Shown here one piece after another: positions 1-8,173 of a DNA stretch of 64,000 bases. The position numbers were made by a program, and so were the translations under genes. The notes below the pieces were generated by a model, which did not search any database, was not told the DNA's origin, and saw nothing but the letters and a program-made list of their open reading frames with translations. Within the stretch, counting starts at the first letter, position 1. The number at the start of each line of letters is the position of its first letter. Source of the stretch: Variovorax sp. ZS18.2.2 (GTDB taxonomy: Bacteria > Pseudomonadota > Gammaproteobacteria > Burkholderiales > Burkholderiaceae_C); NCBI RefSeq assembly GCF_024701975.1, contig NZ_JANLNM010000003.1, positions 186,001 through 250,000 on the forward strand. Reading direction: 5' to 3'.

Positions 1-528
1 CCGCTGGAGATCGTCGAGCCCTACCGCTCGAACTTCAAGGCCAAGCGCAAGGAATACGTCGAGCGCGCACGCAAGCTGCTGCAGAAGGTGGGCCTCGCGG
101 GCTACGAAGACAAGTTTCCGTGGCAGCTCTCGGGCGGCATGCAGCAGCGCGCGAGCATCTGCCGTGCGCTGATCCACGAGCCCAAGATGCTGCTGCTCGA
201 CGAGCCCTTCGGCGCGCTCGACGCGTTCACGCGCGAGGAGCTCTGGTGCATCCTGCGCGACCTCTGGACCGAGCAGCAGTTCAACGTGATCCTGGTGACG
301 CACGACCTGCGCGAGTCGGTGTTCCTGGCCGACACGGTCTACGTGATGAGCAAGAGCCCGGGCCGTTTCGTGGTGAAGCGCGAGATCGAGTTGCCGCGTC
401 CGCGCGAACTCGAGCTCACCTACACGAAGGAGTTCACCGACATCGTGCTGGAACTGCGCGGGCACATCGGCGCGATCCGGAACACCGGCATCAGCGCGGC
501 GCAGACGGCCGCCGCGGTCTCTCATTGA
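1..528 (+). CDS. NitT/TauT-type ABC transporter ATP-binding protein (5' truncated by window)
   Basis: This is the C-terminal part of a cytoplasmic ABC ATPase; the open frame runs off the left edge, so the Walker A motif is outside the window. Visible are the ABC signature LSGGMQQR, the Walker B segment MLLLDEPFGALD, and the switch histidine in VTHD. The FGALD..TRE pattern is typical of nitrate/sulfonate/taurine-family ATPases (SsuB/TauB/NrtD). It drives import with the permease that starts 8 bases after its stop codon. The substrate cannot be read from the ATPase. The adjacent deaminase suggests a nitrogenous base or related compound, which is inference. Confidence 0.92.
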   Translation, partial: PLEIVEPYRSNFKAKRKEYVERARKLLQKVGLAGYEDKFPWQLSGGMQQRASICRALIHEPKMLLLDEPFGALDAFTREELWCILRDLWTEQQFNVILVTHDLRESVFLADTVYVMSKSPGRFVVKREIELPRPRELELTYTKEFTDIVLELRGHIGAIRNTGISAAQTAAAVSH

Positions 529-536
529 GCGGCGCC

Positions 537-1307
537 ATGAAGAACACCAAGCAAATCGAACGCTGGTCGCCCTGGCTGCTGCTGGTCGCGGTGCTCCTGC
601 TGTGGCAGATCATCTGCGCGGGCTTCGAGGTCTCGGACTTCATCTTCCCGAGCCCCTGGCGCATCTGGACGCAGTTCTGGGAGTTCAAGGAAATCATCGC
701 GGGCCACGCGTGGCGCACCTTCTGGGTCACGATGGCGGGCTTCGGCCTCGCGATCGTGGTGGGGGTGCTGATGGGCTTCGTCATCGGCAGTTCGCGCATC
801 GCGTATGCGGCGATCTATCCGCTCATGACGGCCTTCAACGCGCTGCCCAAGGCGGCGTTCGTGCCCATCCTCGTGGTGTGGTTCGGCATCGGCGCGGGGC
901 CGGCGATTCTCACGGCCTTCTTGATCAGCTTCTTCCCGATCATGGTCAACATCGCGACCGGCCTTGCCACGCTCGAGCCCGAGCTCGAAGACGTGCTGCG
1001 CGTGCTCGGCGCCAAGCGCTGGGACGTGCTCATGAAGATCGGCCTGCCGCGCTCCATGCCCTACTTCTTCGGCTCGCTGAAGGTGGCGATCACGCTGGCC
1101 TTCGTCGGCACCACGGTGAGCGAGATGACTGCCGCCAACGAGGGCATCGGCTACCTGCTGATCTCCGCCGGCTCGGCCATGCAGATGGGCCTGGCCTTCG
1201 CGGGCCTGATGGTGGTGGGCGCGATGGCGATGCTGATGTACGAACTCTTCAGCGTGATCGAGAAGCACACAACCGGTTGGGCGCACCGCGGTTCACAGAA
1301 CCAATAA
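537..1307 (+). CDS. NitT/TauT-type ABC transporter permease
   Basis: An inner-membrane permease of 256 aa in the BPD_transp_1 family. It begins with a transmembrane helix (WLLLVAVLLLWQII) and has about six helices. The cytoplasmic coupling loop, near residues 160-180 (EDVLRVLGAKRWDVLMKIGLP), contains the usual EAA-type motif that docks on the ATPase. The ATG lies 8 bases after the ATPase stop, so the two genes are one operon. Size and topology match SsuC/TauC-type permeases. No substrate-binding protein gene lies beside it in the window; one of the same transporter class is at 20326-21354. Confidence 0.92.
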   Translation: MKNTKQIERWSPWLLLVAVLLLWQIICAGFEVSDFIFPSPWRIWTQFWEFKEIIAGHAWRTFWVTMAGFGLAIVVGVLMGFVIGSSRIAYAAIYPLMTAFNALPKAAFVPILVVWFGIGAGPAILTAFLISFFPIMVNIATGLATLEPELEDVLRVLGAKRWDVLMKIGLPRSMPYFFGSLKVAITLAFVGTTVSEMTAANEGIGYLLISAGSAMQMGLAFAGLMVVGAMAMLMYELFSVIEKHTTGWAHRGSQNQ

Positions 1308-1314
1308 TCGAGGC

Positions 1315-1791
1315 ATGACCCACGACCAGATCCTTCGCGCGCTGCGGCGCGCCGACGAAGTGGCCCGCCGCGCGATGGCGATGGGCCGCCATCCCTTCGG
1401 CGCGGTGCTCGTCGCGCCCGACGGCGAGACCATCCTCGCCGAGCAGGGCAACATCGACACGGTGAATCACGCCGAGGCCACGCTGGCGCGCCACGCCGCA
1501 CAGAACTGGCCGGCCGACTACCTGTGGCAATGCACGCTGGTGACCACCTTCGAGCCCTGCGCGATGTGCGCGGGCACGAGCTACTGGGCGAACATCGGGC
1601 GCGTGGTCTACGGCGCGGAAGAATCCGCGCTGCTCGCGCTCACGGGCGACCACCCCGAGAACCCGACGCTGAGCCTGCCTTGCCGCGAAGTGTTCGCGCG
1701 CGGGCAGAAAGAGGTCGAGGTGATCGGGCCGGTGCCAGAGGTGGCCGAGGAAATGATCGCCACGCACCGCGGGTTCTGGGAAGCGCGCTAG
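1315..1791 (+). CDS. Zinc-dependent nucleoside/base deaminase (CMP/dCMP deaminase fold)
   Basis: A cytoplasmic hydrolytic deaminase of 158 aa in the tRNA-adenosine/cytosine/guanine deaminase superfamily. The zinc site is complete: H52-A-E54, where the Glu is the proton shuttle, and P-C82-A-M-C85. The start is 7 bases after the permease stop, so it is co-transcribed with the ABC transporter, which suggests that it processes the imported compound. A second enzyme with the same motifs is at 21351-21881, again next to a NitT/TauT component. The exact base (guanine, cytosine or an analogue) cannot be told from the sequence. Confidence 0.88.
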   Translation: MTHDQILRALRRADEVARRAMAMGRHPFGAVLVAPDGETILAEQGNIDTVNHAEATLARHAAQNWPADYLWQCTLVTTFEPCAMCAGTSYWANIGRVVYGAEESALLALTGDHPENPTLSLPCREVFARGQKEVEVIGPVPEVAEEMIATHRGFWEAR

Positions 1792-1798
1792 GCCAGCG

Positions 1799-2020
1799 CT
1801 AGGCCAGCAGCAGCGAAGCCTCGTCGCGCCAGTAGTTCACCGCGGCGAGCCAGCCCTCCCACACGCAGCCGTTGCAGCCGCGTCCGCAGCAGGTGGTGGG
1901 CTCGGGCGGCGGTGCCCGCATGGCGAGCCCCTGGGCATCGAGCACCGCCTGCACGCGCGCGATCAACGCTTGCGCGCTCGCAAGGTTCGTGGGGTCGGGC
2001 AGCCGGTCGATGGCGTTCAT
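1799..2020 (-). CDS. Small Cys-rich oxidoreductase-like protein
   Basis: A 73 aa protein with a compact cysteine motif, TTCCGRGCNGCVWE, followed by an aromatic helix (WLAAVNYWRDEA). This matches my memory of the oxidoreductase-like N-terminal domain family (PF09791), found as small stand-alone proteins in proteobacteria. Four cysteines in ten residues suggest metal binding or redox activity. No catalytic role is established from the sequence. It is convergent with the deaminase gene, and its start lies 13 bases before the sensor kinase stop codon, so it may be read through from the upstream two-component operon. Confidence 0.7.
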   Translation of the reverse strand: MNAIDRLPDPTNLASAQALIARVQAVLDAQGLAMRAPPPEPTTCCGRGCNGCVWEGWLAAVNYWRDEASLLLA

Positions 2021-2033
2021 GGCGACGGGGTTT

Positions 2034-3377
2034 TCACGCGTCGAGGTTCAGCTCCAGCCGCATCTTCGCGCCGCCCGATTCGCTCGACCCGATGGTCAGT
2101 TGCCCGCGATGCAAACGCGCGACTTCGGCCACGAGATGAAGCCCCAGCCCCGCACCCCGCCCACGCGGCACGAGCCGGTGAAACGGCGCCACCACGCGCT
2201 CGCGGTCCGCCTCGGGAATCCCGGGCCCCGAGTCCAGCACCTCGATGCATGAGGGCTCGCACAGCCGGACCTCGATGTCGCAGCCCTGCCCGCCATGCTC
2301 GATGGCGTTCTGGATCAGGTTGGTGAGCGCGCGCTCGAGCGACGGCGCATCGCCGCGCACCGTCAGCGCCTGCGGTGCATCGACCGAGAGCGTGCAGCGG
2401 TTCTGGATCGCCAGCGGCGCGATGTCGGCCGCCACGCGCTCGCACAACGCCTTCAGGTCCACCTGCTGCTCCTGCGGCACGAGGTGGTCGAGCCGCTGCA
2501 GGTCGAGCAACTGCTCGGCCAGCGTGGCCAGCCGCGCCGATGCCTGCATCAGCTTCACCTTGAGCGGATCGTTCGGCAGGCCCTCGAGGTGGATCTGCAA
2601 CGTGGTGATCGGCGTGCGCAGTTCGTGCGCGGCATCGGCCAAAAAGCGCTCCTGCCGGTCGTAACCTTCGTTGAGCCGGTCGAAGGCGCGGTTGACGGCA
2701 TTGACCAGCGGGCGGATCTCGCTCGCCACGTTGACCAGCGGCAGCCGCGTGGTGCGCTCGTGCACGTCGATGCCCTCGGCATGCTCCGCGGTGGCGATCA
2801 CGCCCCTCAGCCCGCGCTTCACCACGAAGGGTGTGGCCAGGATCACGCCCAGGCTGGTCAGCAGCGCCATCGGCGCCACCAGCCACAGGAACGCGATGCC
2901 AGTTCCCTTGAGCGTGTTCTTCATCGTCAGCGGGCCGCCGGTCTGCGCCATCACGGCGATTGGGCCCGCGCGAGTCTCGACGCGCTCGAAGCGGGCCTTG
3001 GGCCGGGTGTTGTCGTTCTCCGGATCGATGGCCATGCGCTCCACATCGCCGAACGCATTCATGAGCGCTGCGTAGACGGGCGGCACCTCGCCGCCGCGCA
3101 CCTCCGAGCCGCGACCGTCGCGCGCAATGAACCAGAGCGGCGGGTCGGCTTGCTGCAGGCCGCGCAACTCCCGTGTCGGCTCGATGGCCAGCCGGCCATC
3201 GGCACCGCGCACCATCGCACGCCCGATCACCGCCACCGTCTCCTGGCCGTTTTCATCGCTCACGCGCCCGAGCGCCCAGGCCAGCCCGATGAAGCCGCTC
3301 AACACCAGCGAGCCGACCACCACCTGCAGCAGGATCAGGCTCCAGATCAGGCGCCAGCGCAGCGAGAACAAGCTCAT
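2034..3377 (-). CDS. Sensor histidine kinase, OmpR-partner type (QseC/PmrB-like)
   Basis: An inner-membrane sensor kinase of 447 aa. It has two transmembrane helices (about residues 12-36 and 160-184) around a periplasmic loop of about 120 residues, a HAMP-like linker, and a HisKA domain with the phospho-acceptor H251 in ADAAHELRTP. The HATPase domain has the N-box NLIQNAIEHG, the G1 box DSGPGIP and the G2 box GAGLGL. The ATG overlaps the stop of the response regulator gene by 4 bases (ATGA), so the pair is translationally coupled. The frame is open far upstream, but only this ATG gives a normal N-terminus and the overlap. The signal sensed is unknown. Confidence 0.92.
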   Translation of the reverse strand: MSLFSLRWRLIWSLILLQVVVGSLVLSGFIGLAWALGRVSDENGQETVAVIGRAMVRGADGRLAIEPTRELRGLQQADPPLWFIARDGRGSEVRGGEVPPVYAALMNAFGDVERMAIDPENDNTRPKARFERVETRAGPIAVMAQTGGPLTMKNTLKGTGIAFLWLVAPMALLTSLGVILATPFVVKRGLRGVIATAEHAEGIDVHERTTRLPLVNVASEIRPLVNAVNRAFDRLNEGYDRQERFLADAAHELRTPITTLQIHLEGLPNDPLKVKLMQASARLATLAEQLLDLQRLDHLVPQEQQVDLKALCERVAADIAPLAIQNRCTLSVDAPQALTVRGDAPSLERALTNLIQNAIEHGGQGCDIEVRLCEPSCIEVLDSGPGIPEADRERVVAPFHRLVPRGRGAGLGLHLVAEVARLHRGQLTIGSSESGGAKMRLELNLDA

Positions 3378-4054
3378 GCCGTCGACACCGCGCAGATGAG
3401 GTAGCCCACGCCGCGAATCGCATGGATCTCGACCCGCGCGCCGGCCTTGTCGAGCTTGGAGCGCAGGCGCGAGACATGCGTGTCGAGCGCGTTGGACTGG
3501 ATGTCGTCCTTGTGGCCGTAAACGCGGTCCTGCAGTGCTTCGCGCTGCACCGTGCGGCCGCGGTGCTCGAGCAGGGCTTCGAGCACCAGCAGTTCGCGCC
3601 GCGGGAGCGTGAGGCAGACCTCGCCCACATGGACCTGTCGCGTGTGGTGCTCGAAGCGCAGTTGCCCGAGCGCCATGACGAGGCTCGCGCGCACTGCGGG
3701 GCGGCGCGCCAGTGCGCGTATGCGCGCCATGAGCTCGTCCATCGAGAAGGGCTTGGCGAGGTAGTCGTCGGCGCCGCCATCGAGGCTTAGCACGCGCTCG
3801 GCCACATCGGACATGGCGGTGAGCACAAGCACGGCGGCGGCGATGTCGTTCTGCCGCAGGAACGCCACGAGCGAGAGGCCGTCGCCGTCGGGCAGGCCGC
3901 GGTCGAGCACGATCACGTCGTGCTGCGCGCCGAGCGCGGCCTCTTCGGCTTCGCGCAAGGAGCTCGCCACATCGACCACCGCCTGGTTCTGACGCAGGGC
4001 CGACGCAAGCGCCTGCGCCAGATCGGTTTCGTCTTCGACGAGCAGGATTCTCAT
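3374..4054 (-). CDS. OmpR/PhoB-family response regulator
   Basis: A 226 aa cytoplasmic transcription factor. The receiver domain (residues 1-115) has the acidic pair E7-D8, the phospho-acceptor D51 (VIVLDRGLPDGDG), the conserved Thr in VLTA and the Lys in AKPF. A winged-helix DNA-binding domain follows (about 125-220). It is the first gene of a regulator-kinase operon, overlapping the kinase by 4 bases. It is divergent from the PAP2 phosphatase gene that starts at 4181, which is therefore a likely target. QseB/PmrA-like architecture; the family position is inferred from sequence style only. Confidence 0.93.
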   Translation of the reverse strand: MRILLVEDETDLAQALASALRQNQAVVDVASSLREAEEAALGAQHDVIVLDRGLPDGDGLSLVAFLRQNDIAAAVLVLTAMSDVAERVLSLDGGADDYLAKPFSMDELMARIRALARRPAVRASLVMALGQLRFEHHTRQVHVGEVCLTLPRRELLVLEALLEHRGRTVQREALQDRVYGHKDDIQSNALDTHVSRLRSKLDKAGARVEIHAIRGVGYLICAVSTA

Positions 4055-4180
4055 GAGGGATGGGCGGTGCGAACGGGTGGGCGGGACATTCTAGGAGAGG
4101 CCCCATGCGGGGCAGCGCAATGTTCGCGCAATGCAGTTGCATAAGCTGTGGCGCTCCCCCTCCCGAAAGCCGCATCGGTG

Positions 4181-4867
4181 ATGACATCCCGCCCGAGCCC
4201 CGCATCCCTTCCTTCCGTGCCCTGGTATCTGGCGCTGGGACAGCGGTTCGCGACGCTCTGGATCGTGAAGATGATCGGCACCACGCTCGGCATCTCGGGG
4301 TTCTTCTTCCTGTACTTCTGGGTGATGCACAACCCGCCGTCGACGCCGACGGTGATGCCGCTCACACCGGTCGACCATTGGGTGGGCGTGAGCGACGACG
4401 CGATGCTGCTGTACGGCTCGCTGTGGTTCTACATCTCGCTGGCGCCGGCCTTCGCGAAGGACAAGGCCGAGCTGTGGGCCTGCGCGCGGGGCGCCGCGGC
4501 CATGGCGGCCATCGGCCTCGCGGTGTTCTGGTTCTTTCCGACCACGGTGCCGGTGTTCGCGGTCGACTGGTCGCAGTACCCGGCGCTGCAGTTCCTCAAG
4601 GCGACCGACGTGGGCGGCAACGCCTTTCCTTCGCTGCATGTGGCCTTTGCGGTGTTCACGGCCGTGCTGTTGGGTCGTCAGCTGCGCAGCGTGGGCGCGC
4701 CCTGGTGGACGCAATGGGTGAACCTGTTGTGGGCCTTCGGCATCGTCTACTCGACGCTGGCGACGCGGCAGCACGTGCTGCTCGATGTGATCGGCGGCAC
4801 GCTGCTCGCGGTGCTCGTCAGCTGGGCACGCACAAAGCGCGAACGGCTGGTGCTGGCCGAAGCCTGA
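4181..4867 (+). CDS. PAP2-superfamily membrane phosphatase
   Basis: An integral membrane protein of 228 aa with about five or six helices. The acid-phosphatase signature is visible in two parts: GNAFPSLHVAF, which carries the Ser-x-x-His of motif 2, and STLATRQHVLLDVIGG, which carries the Arg-x5-His-x3-Asp of motif 3. PAP2 membrane enzymes remove or transfer phosphate on lipid carriers, phosphatidate or lipid A. The neighbours LpxO and two two-component systems make an outer-membrane lipid role plausible, but that is inference. I chose ATG 4181; a GTG at 4148 in the same frame would add 11 residues, and neither has a strong ribosome site. Confidence 0.82.
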   Translation: MTSRPSPASLPSVPWYLALGQRFATLWIVKMIGTTLGISGFFFLYFWVMHNPPSTPTVMPLTPVDHWVGVSDDAMLLYGSLWFYISLAPAFAKDKAELWACARGAAAMAAIGLAVFWFFPTTVPVFAVDWSQYPALQFLKATDVGGNAFPSLHVAFAVFTAVLLGRQLRSVGAPWWTQWVNLLWAFGIVYSTLATRQHVLLDVIGGTLLAVLVSWARTKRERLVLAEA

Positions 4868-4911
4868 GCCGCACGGTCAGGCGGCCCGGCCCTTCAAAGA
4901 ATGCGGCTTGG

Positions 4912-5808
4912 CTACCAGAAGATCCAGAGGGCCAGGCCGCCGAAGATGGACCACTTCACGAGGTAGTAAGCCCGCTTGTCCCAGGCCTTCAGGCGCTTGC
5001 CGATCACGCGGATCTGGTAGATGTACTTGAACGCGCGGTTGATGCCGCCGGTCTTGTCGCCCGCATCGTTGGGCGAGCTCGCAGCAGCCAGCAGGTTCTT
5101 CGCGAACCAGCGGTTCACCGCGCTGGCCCAGCGGTACTTCAGCGGGCGCTCGATGTCGCAGAACAGGATCACGCGGTCGTGATCAGTCGTGTTCTCGGCA
5201 TAGTGGATGAAGGTCTCGTCGAACACCACGGCCTCGCCGTCGCGCCAGTGGTAGCGCTGGCCGTCCACGTCGATGTAGCAGCCTTCGACACCCGGCGTCC
5301 ACAGGCCCAGGTGGTAGCGCAGCGAACCGGCGAAGGGGTCGCGGTGGCGCACGAGGCGGCTGCCGGGTGGCAACTCGGCGAACATGGCCGCCTTGATGGT
5401 GCCGATGCCTTTGAGCAGTTCGGTCGTGCGCGGGCACAGGACGGCGGCCGAGGGATGTGCCTCGTCGTACCACTTGAGGTAGAAGCGCTTCCAGCCGCTC
5501 TTGAAGAAGGAGTTGAAGCCCACGTCGTTGAACTGGCTCGAGGCCTTGATGCTGCCGCCGTTGCGCATGGCCAGCGCCTCTTCGCGGATGACTTCCCAGT
5601 TCTCCTCGAGCACGCGCATCTCGGGGAACTGCGCGGGCGACAGGTACGGCGTACCGGGCACCTTCGAGAAAAGGTACATGAAGACGTTCAGCGGCGCGAG
5701 GAAGGTCGAGTGATCAGAGAGCTGTCTGAAGAAACGATGCCGGACCTGCCCGCGGAAGTGAACGTAGAGCGCGCTGAGCGCGAAGATTGCAAGAATGACC
5801 CACTTCAT
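4912..5808 (-). CDS. lpxO: Lipid A 2-hydroxylase LpxO (Fe(II)/2-oxoglutarate dioxygenase)
   Basis: A membrane-attached dioxygenase of 298 aa in the aspartyl/asparaginyl beta-hydroxylase family. LpxO hydroxylates a secondary acyl chain of lipid A on the cytoplasmic side of the inner membrane, using Fe(II), O2 and 2-oxoglutarate. Iron ligands are visible: H155-R-D157 in RLVRHRDPF, and the distal H202 in TFIHYAEN. Hydrophobic segments lie at both ends (residues 1-17 and the last 20), as in known LpxO proteins, and the length is close to the usual 300 aa. It is convergent with the PAP2 gene and lies between two sensor-regulator operons. Confidence 0.87.
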   Translation of the reverse strand: MKWVILAIFALSALYVHFRGQVRHRFFRQLSDHSTFLAPLNVFMYLFSKVPGTPYLSPAQFPEMRVLEENWEVIREEALAMRNGGSIKASSQFNDVGFNSFFKSGWKRFYLKWYDEAHPSAAVLCPRTTELLKGIGTIKAAMFAELPPGSRLVRHRDPFAGSLRYHLGLWTPGVEGCYIDVDGQRYHWRDGEAVVFDETFIHYAENTTDHDRVILFCDIERPLKYRWASAVNRWFAKNLLAAASSPNDAGDKTGGINRAFKYIYQIRVIGKRLKAWDKRAYYLVKWSIFGGLALWIFW

Positions 5809-5912
5809 TGTTGAAAGTGTCCTGTAGACGGCGCCGGGGGTAGCCGGGCATTGTAAATCTCCGCCCCAAAATGGACCTGACCAGGCCCTTTGGCCGTGTC
5901 CGGAGGGAGGTT

Positions 5913-7340
5913 TCAGAGGCTGAGCATGGGCTGGGGCGCCTCGGCCGCTGCCAGCGGCAGCCGCACCGTGGCCAGCAGCCCGCCGCCCTCGGCCTCCGCG
6001 AGCACCACTTCGCCGCTGTGCCGGTCCACCACCGACTTGACGATGGCCAGGCCCAGCCCGCTGCCGCTTTGCGTCTGGTCGGGGTTGCGGAAGAACCGGT
6101 CGAACACCCGCTCGCGCAACGCGGGCGGAATGCCGGGGCCCTGGTCGGCCACGGTCAGCACCGCCCGGTCACCCTCACTGGCCACCTTCACCAGGACCGT
6201 TCCGTTCGCCGGGCTGTACTTGATGGCGTTGTTGATCAGGTTGTCGATCATCGAGACCAGGCTTTCGCGCTCGCCCAGCACCGGCACGCTGCCCGCGCAT
6301 TCGAGTTCCAGCTCCACGCCCCGGGCACTGGCAAGGCCTTCGATCATGGCCAGCCGGTCCTGCACCAGTGCATCGAGCGACAGCATGACCGGCAGGTCGC
6401 CATGCAGCACCGCATCGCTGCGCATGAGCTGCAGCAGTTGCCCCACCAGCCGCGCGGCACGGTCGTTGCTGCGCAAGAGGTTGCCCATGAGTTCGCGCTG
6501 GCCTTCGTCGGTGCTCTGCTCCTTCAACGCTTCGACGTTCACGCGCATGGCCGCGAGCGGCGTTCGCAGCTCGTGGGCCGCATCGGCGATCAGGCTGCGC
6601 TCGCGCGAGGTGCTGTCGCGCACGCGCTGCAAGAGGCTGTTGATGCTCTGCACCAGCGGCTGCAATTCCTTGTGCGGCGGCGTGTACGACAGCGGCGTCA
6701 TGTCGGCCGGTCCGCGCTCGGAGGTTTCCTTGGTCACCTGCCGCCAGGGGCGCAGCGCGACGCGCATCGAGAGCCACGCCGGGAAGATCAGGAACGGCAG
6801 GCTGATGACCAGCGGCAGCAGGTAGTAGCCCCGGTACGCCATGGTGACAGTGAGCCGCCAGACGCTCGGCTCGGCCAACATCACGCGCGTGTCGGAATTG
6901 GCAGAGACGTGCGTGCGCGCACGCCATGCACGGCCTCCCGCCTCCACGGTCTCGATGCGGTTGAGCACCGTGTTGAGGATGACGGGCACGCCAGCGGTGG
7001 AGCGGTAGATCAGCCGGTCCTTCTGCCAGACCTGCAGCACGGCAGCCGTGTCCGAGGCGGCATCGCCATCGCCCGAGGCTTCGACCAGCACCTGGTCGAA
7101 GGCGGCCAGCGTCTCCTGCTGGCGGTCGGGCCGGTCGGCCAGGTTCTCCGCAATCGTCGTGATGGCGTGGAAGATCTTCTGGTACTTCAACAGCTCGGGG
7201 TCTTCGTAGGAGTCGTAGAGCAGGAGCGCGATGGCCATGGTCCACAACAGCGCCACCACGACCATCTGCGCGAGCAGCAGGCGCCGCATCAGGGAGGGCT
7301 GCTTCCATTTCTTCCAGCGCAGCGCCAGGGCCTGCATCAT
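5913..7340 (-). CDS. Sensor histidine kinase, QseC/PmrB-like (second system)
   Basis: An inner-membrane kinase of 475 aa. It has a first transmembrane helix at about residues 20-42, a periplasmic sensor region to about 170, a second helix at about 172-192, a HAMP segment, and a HisKA domain with H256 in IADAAHELRTP. The HATPase domain has NLINNAIKYSP (N-box), DQGPGIP (G1), FDRFFR (F-box) and GSGLGLAIV (G2). The start ATG overlaps the response regulator stop by 4 bases. It reads toward lpxO, whose start is 104 bases beyond its stop, on the same strand. The activating signal is unknown. Confidence 0.92.
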   Translation of the reverse strand: MMQALALRWKKWKQPSLMRRLLLAQMVVVALLWTMAIALLLYDSYEDPELLKYQKIFHAITTIAENLADRPDRQQETLAAFDQVLVEASGDGDAASDTAAVLQVWQKDRLIYRSTAGVPVILNTVLNRIETVEAGGRAWRARTHVSANSDTRVMLAEPSVWRLTVTMAYRGYYLLPLVISLPFLIFPAWLSMRVALRPWRQVTKETSERGPADMTPLSYTPPHKELQPLVQSINSLLQRVRDSTSRERSLIADAAHELRTPLAAMRVNVEALKEQSTDEGQRELMGNLLRSNDRAARLVGQLLQLMRSDAVLHGDLPVMLSLDALVQDRLAMIEGLASARGVELELECAGSVPVLGERESLVSMIDNLINNAIKYSPANGTVLVKVASEGDRAVLTVADQGPGIPPALRERVFDRFFRNPDQTQSGSGLGLAIVKSVVDRHSGEVVLAEAEGGGLLATVRLPLAAAEAPQPMLSL

Positions 7341-8020
7341 TTGGTCGTGCTCCGCACCAGCGACTGCACGTCGATCACGTAGCCGATGCCGCGCACCGTG
7401 CGGATGTAGCCCTGCCCGATCTTCTTGCGCAGGTTGGAGATGTGCACCTCGAGCGAGTTGCTGCCGTTGGCCTGACCGCCGGGCAGCACCTGCTCTTCCA
7501 TCACGCGGCGCGTGACCACGCGGCCGGTGCGCTTGAGCAGCAGCGCGAGCAGGTCGAACTCGCAGCGCGACAACTCGACCGGCTCGCCGTCGACGATCAC
7601 GCCGCGCGTCGGCTCGTGCAGCGCGAGGCCGCGCATGCGGATGGTCTCGTCGTTGAAGCCGTAACTGCGGCGCGCCAGTGCCCGCACGCGCGACAGCAGC
7701 TCGGCCAGCGCGAAGGGCTTGACGAGGTAATCGTCCGCGCCGTCGTCGAGGCTCCGCAGACGGTCGTTGAGCGCATCGCGCGCGCTCAGCACCAGCACTG
7801 GCAGGATCTGCCGGTCTCGGCGCAGGCGGAACAGCAGATCGAGCCCGTCGCCATCGGGCAGGCCCAGGTCGAGCAGCACCATGTCGAAGGTGCCGCCGTC
7901 GAGGGTGCGCAGGGCGTCGTCGAGGCGGCGGACCCACACCACGTCCATGCCTTGATTGACCAACGCGATGCGCACGCCGTTGCCGAGATCGAGGTCGTCC
8001 TCAACAAGCAGAAGGTTCAT
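7337..8020 (-). CDS. OmpR-family response regulator (second system)
   Basis: A 227 aa regulator with a receiver domain (E7, D8, phospho-acceptor D51 in MVLLDLGLPDGDG, Lys in VKPF) and a C-terminal winged helix (about 125-220). I chose the ATG that gives MNLLLVEDD, the normal beginning of the fold; the frame continues 18 codons upstream into the intergenic region. It is coupled by a 4-base overlap to the kinase gene. The upstream region carries a CTTCAG-N5-CTTCAT direct repeat, the layout of PmrA/QseB-type recognition sites, so autoregulation is plausible. Confidence 0.93.
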   Translation of the reverse strand: MNLLLVEDDLDLGNGVRIALVNQGMDVVWVRRLDDALRTLDGGTFDMVLLDLGLPDGDGLDLLFRLRRDRQILPVLVLSARDALNDRLRSLDDGADDYLVKPFALAELLSRVRALARRSYGFNDETIRMRGLALHEPTRGVIVDGEPVELSRCEFDLLALLLKRTGRVVTRRVMEEQVLPGGQANGSNSLEVHISNLRKKIGQGYIRTVRGIGYVIDVQSLVRSTTK

Positions 8021-8088
8021 GGGATGTGCAGGGCGGAGTCGCCCATTGGTCGGAATGGGCGAAGTATCTGCCACGCCCCGCGTGGGGA

Positions 8089-8105
8089 CTTCAGGAAATC
8101 TTCAT
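8089..8105. promoter_or_regulatory. Candidate PmrA/QseB-type direct-repeat box
   Basis: CTTCAG, five bases, then CTTCAT: two hexamers with an 11-base period between the second response regulator (starts at 8020) and the divergent hydrolase (GTG at 8174). Regulators of the PmrA/QseB group bind hexamer repeats of the CTTAAG kind with five bases between. This fits the spacing and most positions. Another CTTCAG follows at 8122-8127. The assignment rests on pattern only. Confidence 0.4.
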
Positions 8106-8173
8106 GAAGGGCGAAGGGACTCTTCAGGTGCGAAAACCACACTGGAGCGCTCCCATCCAGAAAGCACATCGAC

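Noticed and set aside
3378-4205. A longer sensor kinase continuing upstream in the same open frame as 2034-3377.
   Set aside because: The extra part is Arg/Ala-rich antisense-like sequence overlapping the response regulator; the ATGA overlap start gives a normal kinase.
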